A stretch of DNA of 64,000 nucleotides from Melastoma dodecandrum (taxonomy: Eukaryota > Streptophyta > Magnoliopsida > Myrtales > Melastomataceae): contig JARUPY010000100.1 in NCBI GenBank assembly GCA_029817715.1, positions 186,001-250,000 on the forward strand, written 5' to 3'. Shown here one piece after another: positions 20,738 through 31,834 of the stretch (positions are counted from its first letter, which is position 1; each line of letters opens with the position of its first letter). The translations under genes and the position numbers were made by a program. The notes under the pieces were generated by a model. That model saw only the letters and a program-made list of their open reading frames with translations, ran no database searches and was not told where the DNA came from.

Positions 20738-22968
20738 CCGTCGAGAGGCATGTCAGGCTCAGCCGGGATCGACGCTTCCATCATGCAGACTTCTTCTTCA
20801 TGTTCGACCAAAACTGAGAAGAAATTCGCCCCGATGTAATTCACATGCTCGGGAAGAGGATTGCTCTTAACATTTGGGGCAGCTGGAGGCGCAGAGAATG
20901 TAATAGCCCCTTCATCCAGCAGGTTCTGAATCTTGAACTTTAGAGCAATACAATCCTTGGTGTCGTGCCCCGTTGCTCCTGAATGATACTGGCAAACCGC
21001 CTTGGGGTTGTATCCGAAAGATGAAGGGTTGGTGGCCTTGGCTTCCACGGGCTTGATAAAGCCCATATCCCTTAAGCGGGTGAACATGACATCCAACGGA
21101 TCTGGTGTTGGAGTCAAGTCCTCGAGTCTACGCCGAGGGCGCTCCAGTTGTGCAGGCCTTGGCTGCTGTTGTCCCGCCATGTTGACAGGGGGTCTAAAGC
21201 GAGTCGCAACCGGGGCTGGAGGTCTAAGCGCCGCAGCAACATACGTCCTTGGCGCGTACGAGGTTGGGGGTGGTGTTGCCCTCATCGACTGCTTGTTCTG
21301 CTCAGCAGTCGCAATCAGCTCCTTGGGCCTGGGCTTCACTGCCGGTTTGGCTGAAGGGGAAGGGATTAGCCCCTCTCGATTTACCCCGTCAAGCTTGTCT
21401 GCATTGATGACTACTTGAGCGAAGGTGGAGAATGTCTGCCCGATCATGTAGGGCATGTACTCACGTGGAAGCAGCTGGAGGAATTCATCAATGAGCTCCC
21501 TCTCCGTAAGCGCCGGTTTGATTTGAGACGCAATGTGCCTGAACCGGTACGCAAACTGCTTAACGTCCTTGGCGCGGTATCTCCTCAATTTCCGCAGATC
21601 CGAGATCGTAGGCGCCATCTCCACATTAAAGCTATAATAATTGAGGAAATCGAGGGCTAGGTCTTTGAACGTCGCGTATTGGCTAACATCCTTGGTGTAG
21701 TACCAATGCAATGCTGACTCTGCTAAGCTTTCTTGAAACATGGCGATACGGAATTTGTCGTCCGCCGGATACACAGCCATCTTGTGGCAGAAATGCTTCA
21801 AATGTAGTTCCGGGCAGCCATTCCCGCGGAACTTCTCGAACTCGGGCATTTTGAATTTTGGCGGGACTTGTATTTGAGGGATCTGGTAGTTGGCAGACTC
21901 CCAGTTGTGCGCCCGATACCCTTGGATAGCGTTCAGGCGCTCTTCCAGTTTCGCCATGCGGCGAGCCTCCTGCTGCTGCATTGAGGCAATCCTAGCCTCG
22001 ACCCTTGTCTCGAAGGCGCTAGCTTGATGTTGTTCACCGAACAATTCATCGACAATTGCCGCGTTGCGAGTTCGCGGGCTTGGTAAGGCATGTTCCACAT
22101 GCGGAACTGAAGGGGTAGCAACCGGTGGAGGGATTCTGAAAGGGAGAGGTGTAGAGGTTGTCTGAGGGTAGGGAGTTGGCCCAGGTATTGTTGTTTGGAC
22201 GTGGGGAGTTGGCCCGAATGTCATAGGAGGGTAGGGAGTTGGCCCTTGGGATGTCGGCTGGAGGTAGTATGGAGGCAAATAAGGCTGAGGCATCGGAAGA
22301 GAAAGGGGTGGCCCACGCATGTATGGGTTATATAAGGATGCTACACTTGTGGAGGTAGCGGATCCGGGCATGACCGGGTTGTAGGAAGGCATAGTGTTTG
22401 ATGGGTTATAAGTAGGCAAATTATTTGAAGAAGCGTTTAGGCTAGGGTAGGATGGATATGGTGGTGTTTGAGGTCCTGGCATGACAGGAGGAAGGTGAGG
22501 GTTTTGGGAGGCGGCATGAGCAGGTGCGGCTGCTAGCTGACGCTGGAGGAGTTCAGCCATCATCGTCTTTAAGGAGGAGAGCTCGGCCGTGAGAGACTCC
22601 ACCTTGTCTCCCAGTGAGGGGTCGCTGGCGCCTTGGGCTAGCGTGTTCGAGGCAGGATTGAAGGGAGCTGAAGTCAGTAGGGCTGCCGAGGGTTGCACTG
22701 TTGATGCTACTGACGCAGTCAATGGCGGGATGTACAATGGCGAGGTTCTCCCGTCGGAGGGTTGCCCGGCCGCAAGTATGGTCTGGGGCAATGGCGGGAA
22801 GGCAGAGATCGGGAAAGGCGAGGCAGCCTCCATCGAAGCTGAGAACTCAATGGCGGCGGGCGGTGGGATGGCGACAGTAACTCCAGCAGCGGGGGCTGTT
22901 TCTTCTTCCGCTGCCGGGGACAAGATCATGGGAGTTGGCGGTGGTCCTGCTGAAGCTTCAGCCATCAC
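20734..22968 (-). CDS. Ogre-like gag (744 residues), no protease seen
   Basis: Structural polyprotein of the Ogre-like element. Residues 1-300 are low-complexity and rich in Pro, Ala, Ser and Tyr, with a heptad-like segment at 120-145. A coiled-coil segment (318-350) precedes the retrotransposon gag domain (about 370-530, FRGNGCPELHLKHF to FAQVVINADKLDG). A basic, Pro-rich linker leads to a Tat-type zinc finger CQYHSGATGHDTKDC (C659, H662, H668, C673). Only 71 residues separate the finger from the stop at the splice donor. In relatives an aspartic protease with a D-[STN]-G motif follows here; none is present, so the copy looks protease-deficient. The start at 22968 is the first Met; the Met at residue 2 is equally possible. 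Confidence 0.88.
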   Translation of the reverse strand: MMAEASAGPPPTPMILSPAAEEETAPAAGVTVAIPPPAAIEFSASMEAASPFPISAFPPLPQTILAAGQPSDGRTSPLYIPPLTASVASTVQPSAALLTSAPFNPASNTLAQGASDPSLGDKVESLTAELSSLKTMMAELLQRQLAAAPAHAASQNPHLPPVMPGPQTPPYPSYPSLNASSNNLPTYNPSNTMPSYNPVMPGSATSTSVASLYNPYMRGPPLSLPMPQPYLPPYYLQPTSQGPTPYPPMTFGPTPHVQTTIPGPTPYPQTTSTPLPFRIPPPVATPSVPHVEHALPSPRTRNAAIVDELFGEQHQASAFETRVEARIASMQQQEARRMAKLEERLNAIQGYRAHNWESANYQIPQIQVPPKFKMPEFEKFRGNGCPELHLKHFCHKMAVYPADDKFRIAMFQESLAESALHWYYTKDVSQYATFKDLALDFLNYYSFNVEMAPTISDLRKLRRYRAKDVKQFAYRFRHIASQIKPALTERELIDEFLQLLPREYMPYMIGQTFSTFAQVVINADKLDGVNREGLIPSPSAKPAVKPRPKELIATAEQNKQSMRATPPPTSYAPRTYVAAALRPPAPVATRFRPPVNMAGQQQPRPAQLERPRRRLEDLTPTPDPLDVMFTRLRDMGFIKPVEAKATNPSSFGYNPKAVCQYHSGATGHDTKDCIALKFKIQNLLDEGAITFSAPPAAPNVKSNPLPEHVNYIGANFFSVLVEHEEEVCMMEASIPAEPDMPLDG

Positions 22969-23271
22969 CGCCCTGACTGTGCGGTATCTCGGGCGCTTTC
23001 GGTATGGACCAATTGCTCAGTACCTTGGTGGAGAAAGGAAAATTCTATTAGCATCAAGCAATGATACTATGGATGCATGACATGTAGTGATGCATGAGAT
23101 GTCTAATGTAGGGATTGGATTGTTGTCACTCGAATTTAACCCCGAAAGAAGGGAAACGAATTAGATAGAAGGCAATAAGTTCGACATCGTCATAAAAAGG
23201 TAAATACAATCGACTGAAAAGAAAGATAGAACGGGCGCGCAGGCCCAGTAGTCGCATGGAGACGTCGTCGG
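22969..23271 (-). other. Spacer between ORF1 and gag
   Basis: 303-bp non-coding gap between the ORF1 stop and the gag start. No feature recognised. Confidence 0.5.
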
Positions 23272-24468
23272 TCAGGTGCGATCCCACAGAGCATGACGCT
23301 TCCTCCAGAAACGCTGGGATTGGGCTGCGCGATCCTCCTCATCGGACTCTGGTGGAAGCTCGCAGATTTCCTCCGTGAGATTCATCCACGTGCGGGAGAT
23401 GTGCGCGATCACCCTCTGGAGTGCTGTCTTGACCACCTTGTCGTCGAGGCTGAGTGGTCGGAAGAGCTGCTGCGGGGGTGCCCTGGTCTTCGGAGCTAAT
23501 CCTAGCTGGTGTCGAACCTGGAACGGCGCGTAGTAGGAGGTGCCTCCGAATCCCATTATCGGAATGAAGTATCCGTCCGTCGAGGAGGTGATTGCATCAT
23601 CCGTGTCGAAGCAGCGGGCTCTCTGGTAGAAATCGGCAGGCTCCAGAGACCGGAACAGAGCGTCCACTCCAACGAAAGAGCGTGCAGGCAGGCGGGCACG
23701 CTCCACGATGCGGGCAAGCAACCCCGGTGTGTGCTCCCTAGTGAAGGCTTCTCCCGTGATCCCGAGATGGGTGTAGAACCATACTTGCAGCAGGGATGGG
23801 CAGAAGGTCATCCTGTGGTTGCGGACTCCTCGCTTTGCTTCACGCACGATGTTGGTGAGGCTGAAGTTGGTCTCTCCGATCAGGTTAGGCAGGAAAGGAG
23901 CGTCTTCAAGTATTGCCTTGGTGATGTAGACAGCTCGTCGGTTGATCGTCTTCTCGTTCTGTGGGTACAGGATCGTCCCGACGAAAAGGAGGATGAATGC
24001 TCGCGCTGATCCTTGGCCTTCTCCCATGCGCGGGTTGTATGGCACGAGCTGTAAATCGACGACGTCTTTGATGCTGAGGTCCCCTTGGGAGTTGAAGAGC
24101 CCGGGTACACTTGCCGATGATATCTGAAGAAGCTTCGCTATGTACTCCTTCGGTTTGTCGATCCGAGGCAGGGGCAGTATCCCTGTGCGGTGAGGCATCT
24201 CGGCGAGGTTGATGTACTCCTCGTAGAGCGGCGCCAGCTTCAAGTCCCCGAAGCAAAAGACGAAGGCGTCTGGGTCCCACCGTGCTACCAGATTTTGTAG
24301 GAGGGCCCAATCCAGCTCCAGGTGCATGAGGTGGAAGAGCCCTTTGAGCTTGGACTGCACGAACTCCCGCTCGGACGGCCTCAGCAATGGCAACCACCGG
24401 TGGAGGTTATGAGCGTCAGGCATATTCTTTTGTCGCAGCGAGATGGGCTCCATGAGGTCTTCCTGCAT
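23272..24468 (-). CDS. Ogre-like ORF1 (398 residues), DUF7745/plant-mobile-like
   Basis: Intact extra ORF upstream of gag, the place where Ogre elements carry ORF1. Function unknown. The pattern WDPDAFVFCFGDLKLAPLYEEY (about 64-85), then a hydrophobic block AFILLFVGTILYPQ (about 158-171), FCPSLLQVWFYTHLG (about 222-236) and IPIMGFGGTSYYAPFQVRHQLG (about 302-323) resembles the DUF7745 plant-mobile-like domain found in many plant repeat-derived proteins. The C-terminus is acidic and then basic (PPESDEEDR). No signal peptide is evident, and the hydrophobic block is too short to call a membrane span. The family assignment is from memory of the pattern, not a search. The start is the first Met of the frame. 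Confidence 0.75.
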   Translation of the reverse strand: MQEDLMEPISLRQKNMPDAHNLHRWLPLLRPSEREFVQSKLKGLFHLMHLELDWALLQNLVARWDPDAFVFCFGDLKLAPLYEEYINLAEMPHRTGILPLPRIDKPKEYIAKLLQISSASVPGLFNSQGDLSIKDVVDLQLVPYNPRMGEGQGSARAFILLFVGTILYPQNEKTINRRAVYITKAILEDAPFLPNLIGETNFSLTNIVREAKRGVRNHRMTFCPSLLQVWFYTHLGITGEAFTREHTPGLLARIVERARLPARSFVGVDALFRSLEPADFYQRARCFDTDDAITSSTDGYFIPIMGFGGTSYYAPFQVRHQLGLAPKTRAPPQQLFRPLSLDDKVVKTALQRVIAHISRTWMNLTEEICELPPESDEEDRAAQSQRFWRKRHALWDRT

Positions 24469-25128
24469 AATAGGGTATCATTCGAGGATGATAACATTCC
24501 AATCCCTAACCCTAGTATGGTATGATTCGACACACGATTTATGAAATCATGTTCAAGTAAAAATGGAATGTATGATATTACAAGAATAATCGTGAATTGG
24601 AATGCATTTATATGATTATGAATGTGTATGGATGCATTAAAGCGGTAAAAGGAGTTAAGGAAGGGAGAAAAGGAATTTGGAAACCCCCCCTGTGACCAAC
24701 CCAAACCGCTGCAAAATGAACAGATTTAGTGTCACAGTTTATTGCATACAAAACATACCTGCCCTGTCCCTGCACGAGTAACAGGCACTTAGTAACAGAC
24801 AAATGCACGTGCGGCGTCTGGTACCTGTAGTGGGCAAGCAATTTCTAGACTCGGATGGAGGTTTCTAAGACCTCCCTCGGACTAAGGGAGGCGGGTCCCG
24901 GTCCATAGCCTACAAGCCGCAGGAAGCAGCAATGCCGTGCCTTTCGGTGACCCCCTAAAGATCCTAATCCCGGGTATAGGGATTTACCTATATATGCCTA
25001 GGAAAGCGGATAAACGAACACAAACAGGAGATCAAACAAAGGGCATCGAGCCAATCAATTACATGCGCAAACAAGTAACTCCTCTCCGCATGTGGTAAAA
25101 AGGCTTTCGGTAGGAATCCACATGCGGA
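24469..25128 (-). other. Untranslated leader of the Ogre-like element
   Basis: Between the PBS and ORF1. No gene. It includes a GC-rich segment near 24880-24980. Confidence 0.6.
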
Positions 25129-25148
25129 GGTCCCCAGTGGAGTCGCCA
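25129..25148 (-). other. Primer-binding site of the Ogre-like element
   Basis: Minus strand TGGCGACTCCACTGGGGACC, 7 nt inside the 5' LTR end. Ogre elements typically have a PBS of this kind, complementary to a tRNA 3' end (reported as tRNA-Arg). Confidence 0.75.
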
Positions 25149-25155
25149 TCCGGGA

Positions 25156-28100
25156 TGTGCGCGCGCCCTTCCGGCCTAGCGGCGCGCGGCGGCGGTTCCG
25201 GCAAGCCCGAGGATCCGGGCCCGCTCCCCCGAGGCCCAGTCCGGTCGGCGTTACGGCTCGAACGCCGGACGCTGCGGAAAGGGGCCCCGGGTTGGGCCTT
25301 CCCTTGATTCGCGAACGGGTCTGCGGGGCGTTTCGCCAACCGTCTCCAGTTCCCTGGAGGCGGCGAGCGAAAGGCTGCGTTAAGGCCTCGCTCGCGAATT
25401 TCGGGGAGGGCCCAAGGAGCGGCTCGAGTAGCCGTCACCTCACCCCAAATGGCTCCGAAAAAAGGGGTGGTGGGGTTTGTTTTAGCTTTGGAAAACTGTT
25501 GTTCGGAGTCGCCACCGACTTAGTTTAAAAATGTGATTTTAAGTCGGAAAAATCAGAGTCTGGGTTCGGGGATTCCTATTTACTAACCTTAGTATCCTAC
25601 CACATGCGAAAAGAGTGGCGATTGGTCCAAAAAAAGTTACTTTTGATTGACGGGTGTTGGGCCCGATCCGGGAGTGGGCCGGACTCGTATCGACGTTTTA
25701 ACGGGCGTTGGACCCGAATTTAGGTTTGTTTGATTAAAAATCAACACACGACATAAACCTAAAGCCTAAATCATGCGTGCAATCACAAACAATAAACGAG
25801 ATGAAAGAGAGCGGGGAAGGGCGGTGGTTGCAGGCCTATGCACTTGGGCCCGCAACCCGTTACATATGGGCTTAAAATAAAATTCGGGGAGGCCCGCACC
25901 TCCCCTTTGTACCTTGGTTTGAAGGTTGGGGCCGCTTTGTCTTCAAGCCCGCGGTTTTTAGGCCGGGGTGGATCCGCGCGGTTTGATACACGCGCCTTCG
26001 AGTTTGTCTTCGAAATTGTGGGATTAATCCTTCGAAGTTGCATGCTCAGTGTACATGCAAAAAATATGTGAATGTGGTTAGTATCATTAAATTCAAATGA
26101 AACTTAACAAATTAAAAAATGATTAGTAAGACATGCCTTACCGTTTTGATCGGAGACGCTCTATTAATGTATATTGTCGAGAATATCCGTCACGTCTCGC
26201 CGTGTTTTCCATGCAAAACAGGAGATAACGAATATTAGTATTGCACATCGAGACAAAGATACTAATTTACGTAAAATCCGAGCAAGTTAAAATCAAACTA
26301 TGGTTATAAAAAAAATTTTGAAATCATAATGGTGACAAAGACAAAAAAAACGTTTTCAAATTGTATCCGATCAAAGCTAAATGACAGCCTGTTAAAACCA
26401 GAGAGGATCCCTCGTAAACACATTTAAAACAGATTGATTTGCCAAAATTGTAAGATATGACTATAAAGAAATAAATACGTTGAGAAGGAAGAATTATAAC
26501 CTTTTCTTTTTAGGAGCTCCGGTCGAAACCCATTTGGGAATACCCAAAACTGGACGTGAGGGATCTGTTGCTTGACGTTGTTGATCAAGGGATGAAGGCG
26601 AGCTTGCTCCGAGACTTCGATTTGCTAAGGCGCTCAAGACCACGCCATGGGTCGCTGCAATCAGAATTATCTGGGTTGGCGACGGGTTCGCCAGGGGGAT
26701 GCTCTGGTTCATCAGAGGCGTGTGTAGCCGACGAGCTGGGACTCGGCGGCGTCGAGGGATGGCGGTCCTGTCGTCGTTGTGGCCGAGAAGGATGTGGGTC
26801 GTTGTCGGTTTGCCATGGGCTTCGGGGAGCTCGGATGAGGAACCGCCTTGGGTAGTGCTGCCGTCGTTGGGGGGTGGGCGCTGAAGCATATGGAAGACTC
26901 AGATCTGTTGTTGGGGACGTCGGGGAGTGGGTCTGGAGCACTGCTTCGGGGCGAGGATCGCCTGGACAGAGGAAGGCCGGGAGGTGAACTCGTCGTCGCC
27001 GGTTGTGGGAGCCAGATTTGGGTAGATGGCGGCTTCCAAGGTCAGAGCTGGGGGGGGGGATCCGTCGCCGGGGAGGAAAGGTTGTCCGCTTGCTTTCCTG
27101 CCGATTGCTAGGTTGCCGCCGAGGTCGGGGTGAATGGGAAGTCGGGCTGTGACGTTAGGGAGCACCACTGGACCTGAGGCGCGGGGAGGAGGTCCAATGG
27201 GGTTGTCGTTGTCGCTTGGACTCGGGACACCTGGAGGTGGGGCTTGCCGTCGCCGGATCTGGGAACGCCAGGGACGAGACCAGTGTTGGGGCGGTCGGGA
27301 GAATGTGCGCCGCACTGTTCTGCCGGGGAAGAGACGTCAAGGGGCCGGGCAACTGGCTGGTCGGAAGACGAGGCAAGGAAGACCGGAAAGAGGAGGTTTG
27401 GGGTTGTTGGTCGTTGGTGGCTTGGGTATCTGAAGGGAGGGGCTGCTGTTGCGGTTTCCTGGAGTTGCGTTGGAGGAGGAGCTGCCGTAGCTGTGGAGGG
27501 ATGGTGCAGCCGGGTGGAGATGCCGATTTCATCACTGGTGAGCGACGTCGGAGAGGGAGGACTCGGGGAAGGAGCTACCGCAGCGGAGGGGGGTTGTCGA
27601 GAGTGCCGGAGTCCATGTACTCCATCGGGATGGCGGAGTTGCCGAAAGAGGAGGGCTTGGAAGACCCCTGGTGCTGGATCAGGAGGTGAGGTTCCGCTGC
27701 CCCCGTCGTCGTCGCTTCTAGAAAGAAGAATGCTTGTCATCGCTGGACCTCGTGACTGCTAGATAGGAGGAGGAGCTGTGAGCCTGCACATGTGAGTAAG
27801 ATAGTGAGAGTAAAAGGCATCCCGCGGCTACAGCCACGCGGAAGTTATGCATCCGCTCCTGTCAAGCGCCTGGGAACGGTTGTCAGCTGGACTCGGGAAG
27901 AGAGCCTTCGCAGCTACAGCCCATGAAGAACGTTGTCGTGGGGAATTTGCTCCTCGTCGCCATTGAGGTAGGCTGCGTTTACATCAACTGCTGACGCCGT
28001 TGCCTCTTGCCGTTGCTGTTGGATTTGAGTCAGTCAACAGGGGAGGATTTCATTACCGTTTCCCTTACCTTGGTTAGGAGACGGCTGAAGAACTAGAATG

Positions 28101-31054
28101 GCGGCGACCACAGCGAGAATGGAGGTCCTGCAGTGATAGAAGACGATCGAGGATGAAAGGAGAAGAACAAAGGTGGTGTTAATCTCCCCTCAATCCCCTA
28201 TGAGAATTGGTAAAAATTTTACTGTTTGATTCAACGTTTTTTTTTTTTTCCCCTCCTCCCCTTTCACTGATTCCAGAACAATCTTATTTATACCTTCGAT
28301 TCCCTTTTTCATTCCCACTTCTATTTCGTTGGTTTCTTACTAGTATTGTTGGAAACTAACTAATTTTGTTGAAATTCTAACTGAGATTTGAGTAAATCAT
28401 TTGCTTTTGTTGTTGTAGAAATTAATGAGGGGATTCGGGTTTGGTGCCTCAGGAGATTTGGGATGCCGGGAATGTCGGGAGTTGCTCTGCAAGAGATTTT
28501 TGTCGGGGGTTGTTATTTCTCTACAGGTGACATTCTGGTGTTGTCGGAGTTGTCCTCCTTTTGCAATTCCAGCTGGCAAAGGGATTGGGCTCAACACAGG
28601 ACTGAAACTTCTTGAGGCTTGGTTAGGTCCTGGGCTTGTTGATGGCATTAGGCCATCAGGTCTGATTTGGGCTTCTGTTTGTTTGGATTTTTTGATCTTG
28701 TTGGTTTAACAGTCTTGACTGATGTTGCTGTTGCAGCTTTCATCACGGTTTTGTTAATTAACTAGGCTGCTGATGGTGAACAGTCCTTGATCCCTGCTGC
28801 CTGGATGGCGGGTTCAACTGTTGCCTCTGATTAGGCTGTGCCTTGGTGAAGATGGAAGCCGAACAATCGGGGAGCAGCCGGCATTCTGAAAGAATGGGAC
28901 TGTACTGGCCTTTGTTGACTAATAGCGCTAGGCCACAGTTGAGAGCTCGAACCAAGCGTTCTAATCAACCCAGGCTGCGCTTGAGGAGACGAAGCAGAAG
29001 AAGTGGACGGAACGGGAGGAGTTTGTCCAGTGTGGGGGACAGGATGCTTATTATTTTTATTTTCTTATTTTGTGTAAACTGGATCCTAAATTTGTATGGA
29101 TTTGAGCTTTGGCCTTTCACAATGAGTACTGGGTTAATGACCAATTTGGGGGATCTACAGTTTGCCCCTCCTTGCGGGAGAATCTGAGAAGATTTTCACG
29201 CAAGGACGTCATAGGTACCCCAAATTGTTAACTTGAAGCGATCTTGGTAGATTTGTACCTGAGGATCTCATCAAGAAATGTCAGTAACAAATGCATTCCC
29301 GTGAAGTACGGGGGATAATCAAACATGTATGATCACAGCATTCATGCATGTCATATTTTATTTTGATTTAATTTGTTAAGATTGCTTCTGAGCGAGATCG
29401 AATAAGGGTTTCTGACTTCCCTCATGCCTTATTCTCATTTCTGAAAGCCATCTCAATTGGATTTTAGAAGTCTCTTGACTTGGATGCTCATGTACCGGTC
29501 AAAGGAGTCTTTGCCTGGGTTATGATGTGGCTTCGGCATAAGGCTTTTAGACCGAAAGTTTAAATTCTTCATTTGAAAGAAGGAGTTTAAGGACCTCATC
29601 GGAAGCTACTTAACCGTAGAGTCTTCACCGTTCAAGCAAATTCTCCATCCTTCAGACGGCTCGCCAGCTTAGGCATTCCGTTGGGGATGAATAGTTGGCC
29701 TAGTGTTAGGTGCTGATGATCTGCTTTGAGGAATGTTTTCACTTGACTTGTTGAAAAAATGCCACCTTTGCTCTTGCGACCGTTAATGTCGGTCCTGATG
29801 CTTTATTTTGCTCTTTTGACTTTTATCTTGCGCTTTGCTTTTGAAGACTTTGGTCTTTGCGCTTATTTTGCTTTTTTTCTCTACGGGATCATAAGAATTT
29901 GCCCCGCTTTCTTTTCTATAATCATTTTGGAGATGCTTTGGACTCCTTGGAAATTTGTACTTCTTGTAGTATTGTTGGAGAAGTTCCATCCTTGGGAACG
30001 ACTTAACTAGCGAGCTTGACTGTTGATGATGCTTCTTCGCTTGGACCTTGAGGAAGTGTTGCCTATACGGCCCGTTGCTTCCGGTTCTAGCCACGAGATC
30101 CCCTTTTAACCTCGATGTGAGGCAGTCCTTAGACTTGTCAGGTGTAGTGTATACGAAAACTTCAACTTTGGCTCGAAAGGGGTTAGCAATGGTTGACGTT
30201 TCGTGTATGGGATAGAGAAGAAATGCTCGATCTCATCCCGGCTTAGAGCATCTTTTGTCAAAGGATTCATTATCCGCATGAATGCTTGTGTATGAATCCT
30301 TACAGTGTTTTCACTCATCACTCTGGGTAAGTGTTTAGGAAAAGGCTTGCCTTCTCCACTCTCGCTCAGAAGCATTTTTATTAAAAATTTTCGAATTATA
30401 TGCAAATGAGCACACAAATGCTTCAGAGATAAACAGGTTTAGATACTCAAACCTCCGCAGTGCTCTTGTGCACTTTCGAGGGGAAAGTGTTGGCACTTTC
30501 ATGTCCCAGTCATATTCTTTGAGATTTGAATCAAACGGCTTCCACCCAACCACCCTCGCCGTTGCCCAGGAGTTTGTACCGTACTGTGTGGATGCCCATG
30601 TACCTACACAGTTGACAACGGACAAAGACGAAGTTAGCTCATGTACTTCGACTCTCGCTTGGGAAGTTAAAAATGAAGTAAAATTTTCGTTGGGGAGATG
30701 AGATGGATATGTCCGTCTCAATGATAGTTGAGGAATGCGATGCATGTAATCAACTCCAGCTTGAACGAAGGCAGGACTCCAGCTGGGGAAGTGGGGATAC
30801 GACTCCATCTGGGGAACCATGAGAAATTTTGTTAGAGAGCAGTGTAGATGATACTCCCTTTTGGTATAGTTATCTTTGGTGACGACAAAGGCAATTTCGA
30901 AGCTTTGGTTCGAAATTTTCCACCCAACCGCCCGCGCCTTTGTCTGTAATGTGGGATGTTCATGTACCTACATCAAGCAAAGGACAGACAACAAGTGAGC
31001 TCATGTAACTTGTTTCTTTTTAAAGTAAGAATGAAGTTTGTTCATGTAACTTCA
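25156..31054 (-). repeat. 5' LTR of the Ogre-like element
   Basis: 5.90-kb partner of 10545-16427. Its inner end (TGTGCGCG at 25156) matches the left copy exactly. At the outer end homology stops at 31054, inside Tat-1 integrase. Two fewer 3'-region modules are present than on the left, so the outer end is probably deleted. Confidence 0.85.
28285..28294 (-). promoter_or_regulatory. TATA box in Ogre-like 5' LTR
   Basis: GGTATAAATA on the minus strand at the same place as in the 3' LTR. This copy would drive the genomic transcript. Confidence 0.6.
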
Positions 31055-31834
31055 TGTAACGCCCATAGAGTTTCCCCGACTCGTTCATGCCAATCTTTTC
31101 TAGCTTTATCGATCACCTTCTTTAGAAGATTGCATAGCTTTTTATCGAACGCCTCTGCCAACCCGTTTGCGGCCGCATAATACATGGAAGAGTTATATTG
31201 TTTGAAACCAAATTGCTCGCAAAATTTATCCGTGGCCTTATTAGAGAAATTCCGCCCATTATCTGTTATTATATGGCGAGGCACACCATAACAAAAAATA
31301 ATATTATTCTCGATGAAGGTGATCACTGTTTCCTTCTTCACTTCCCGAAAAGGTGCAACTTCTGCCCATTTTGAAAAGTAGTCAGTTGCTGCAAGAATAT
31401 ATGAGCGACCCCCTGATGATTTGGGTGTGATGGGCCCTATAGCCCCCAGGCTTCAAATGGCCAAGATGTTATAGTTGGATGAAGTGGCTCGGGTGATTGA
31501 TGGATGAAGTTAGCGTGAAATTGACATGCTTGACACTTCTTTGCATATTCCATACAATCCTTTACCATTGTCGGCCAATAATAACCCATTCGCTTCAATT
31601 GGAAGTGAAGTTTAGGACCAGATTGATGAGCCCCGCAAACTCTAGAATGCGCCTCCTCTAGTGCTTTGGTGGCTTCTTCCACTCCAAGGCATCGCAATAA
31701 TACTCCTTCAAAAAATCGTCGATAGAGAGTATTCTAAAATATATAAATCGAGGCGCTCTCCTCCTCACATATACTATTTGTCGCGGGTCGTTAGGTAACT
31801 TTCTATGTTCGAGGAAGTCGATGAGTGGTTATCT
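31055..31834 (-). pseudogene. Tat-1 integrase, N-terminal and core part
   Basis: Integrase zinc-binding region (HSRVCGAH and CQACQFH, near 31530-31640) and catalytic core (ATDYFSKWAEV, IITDNGRNF, NGLAEAF). The frame has stops near 31837 and 31439. It ends in GETLWAL at 31055 where the Ogre-like LTR begins. The C-terminal part is at 10261-10544. Confidence 0.85.

Larger units (their letters stand above)
10545..31054 (-). mobile_element. Ogre-like Ty3/Gypsy element (Tat lineage)
   Basis: Youngest large element in the window, on the minus strand: 5' LTR 25156-31054, PBS 25129-25148, ORF1 23272-24468, gag 20734-22968, intron 20424-20737, pol 17021-20423 and 3' LTR 10545-16427. Very long LTRs, an ORF upstream of gag, an intron before pol and a second RNase H are the combination known from Ogre elements. 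By eye the LTRs look more than 95% identical. Confidence 0.88.

Noticed and set aside
10540..31063. Possible ACGCT/ACGCC target duplication of the Ogre-like element
   Set aside because: It needs a shifted LTR end (TA instead of CA), and the integrase sequence on the two sides does not join: about 60 residues are missing.
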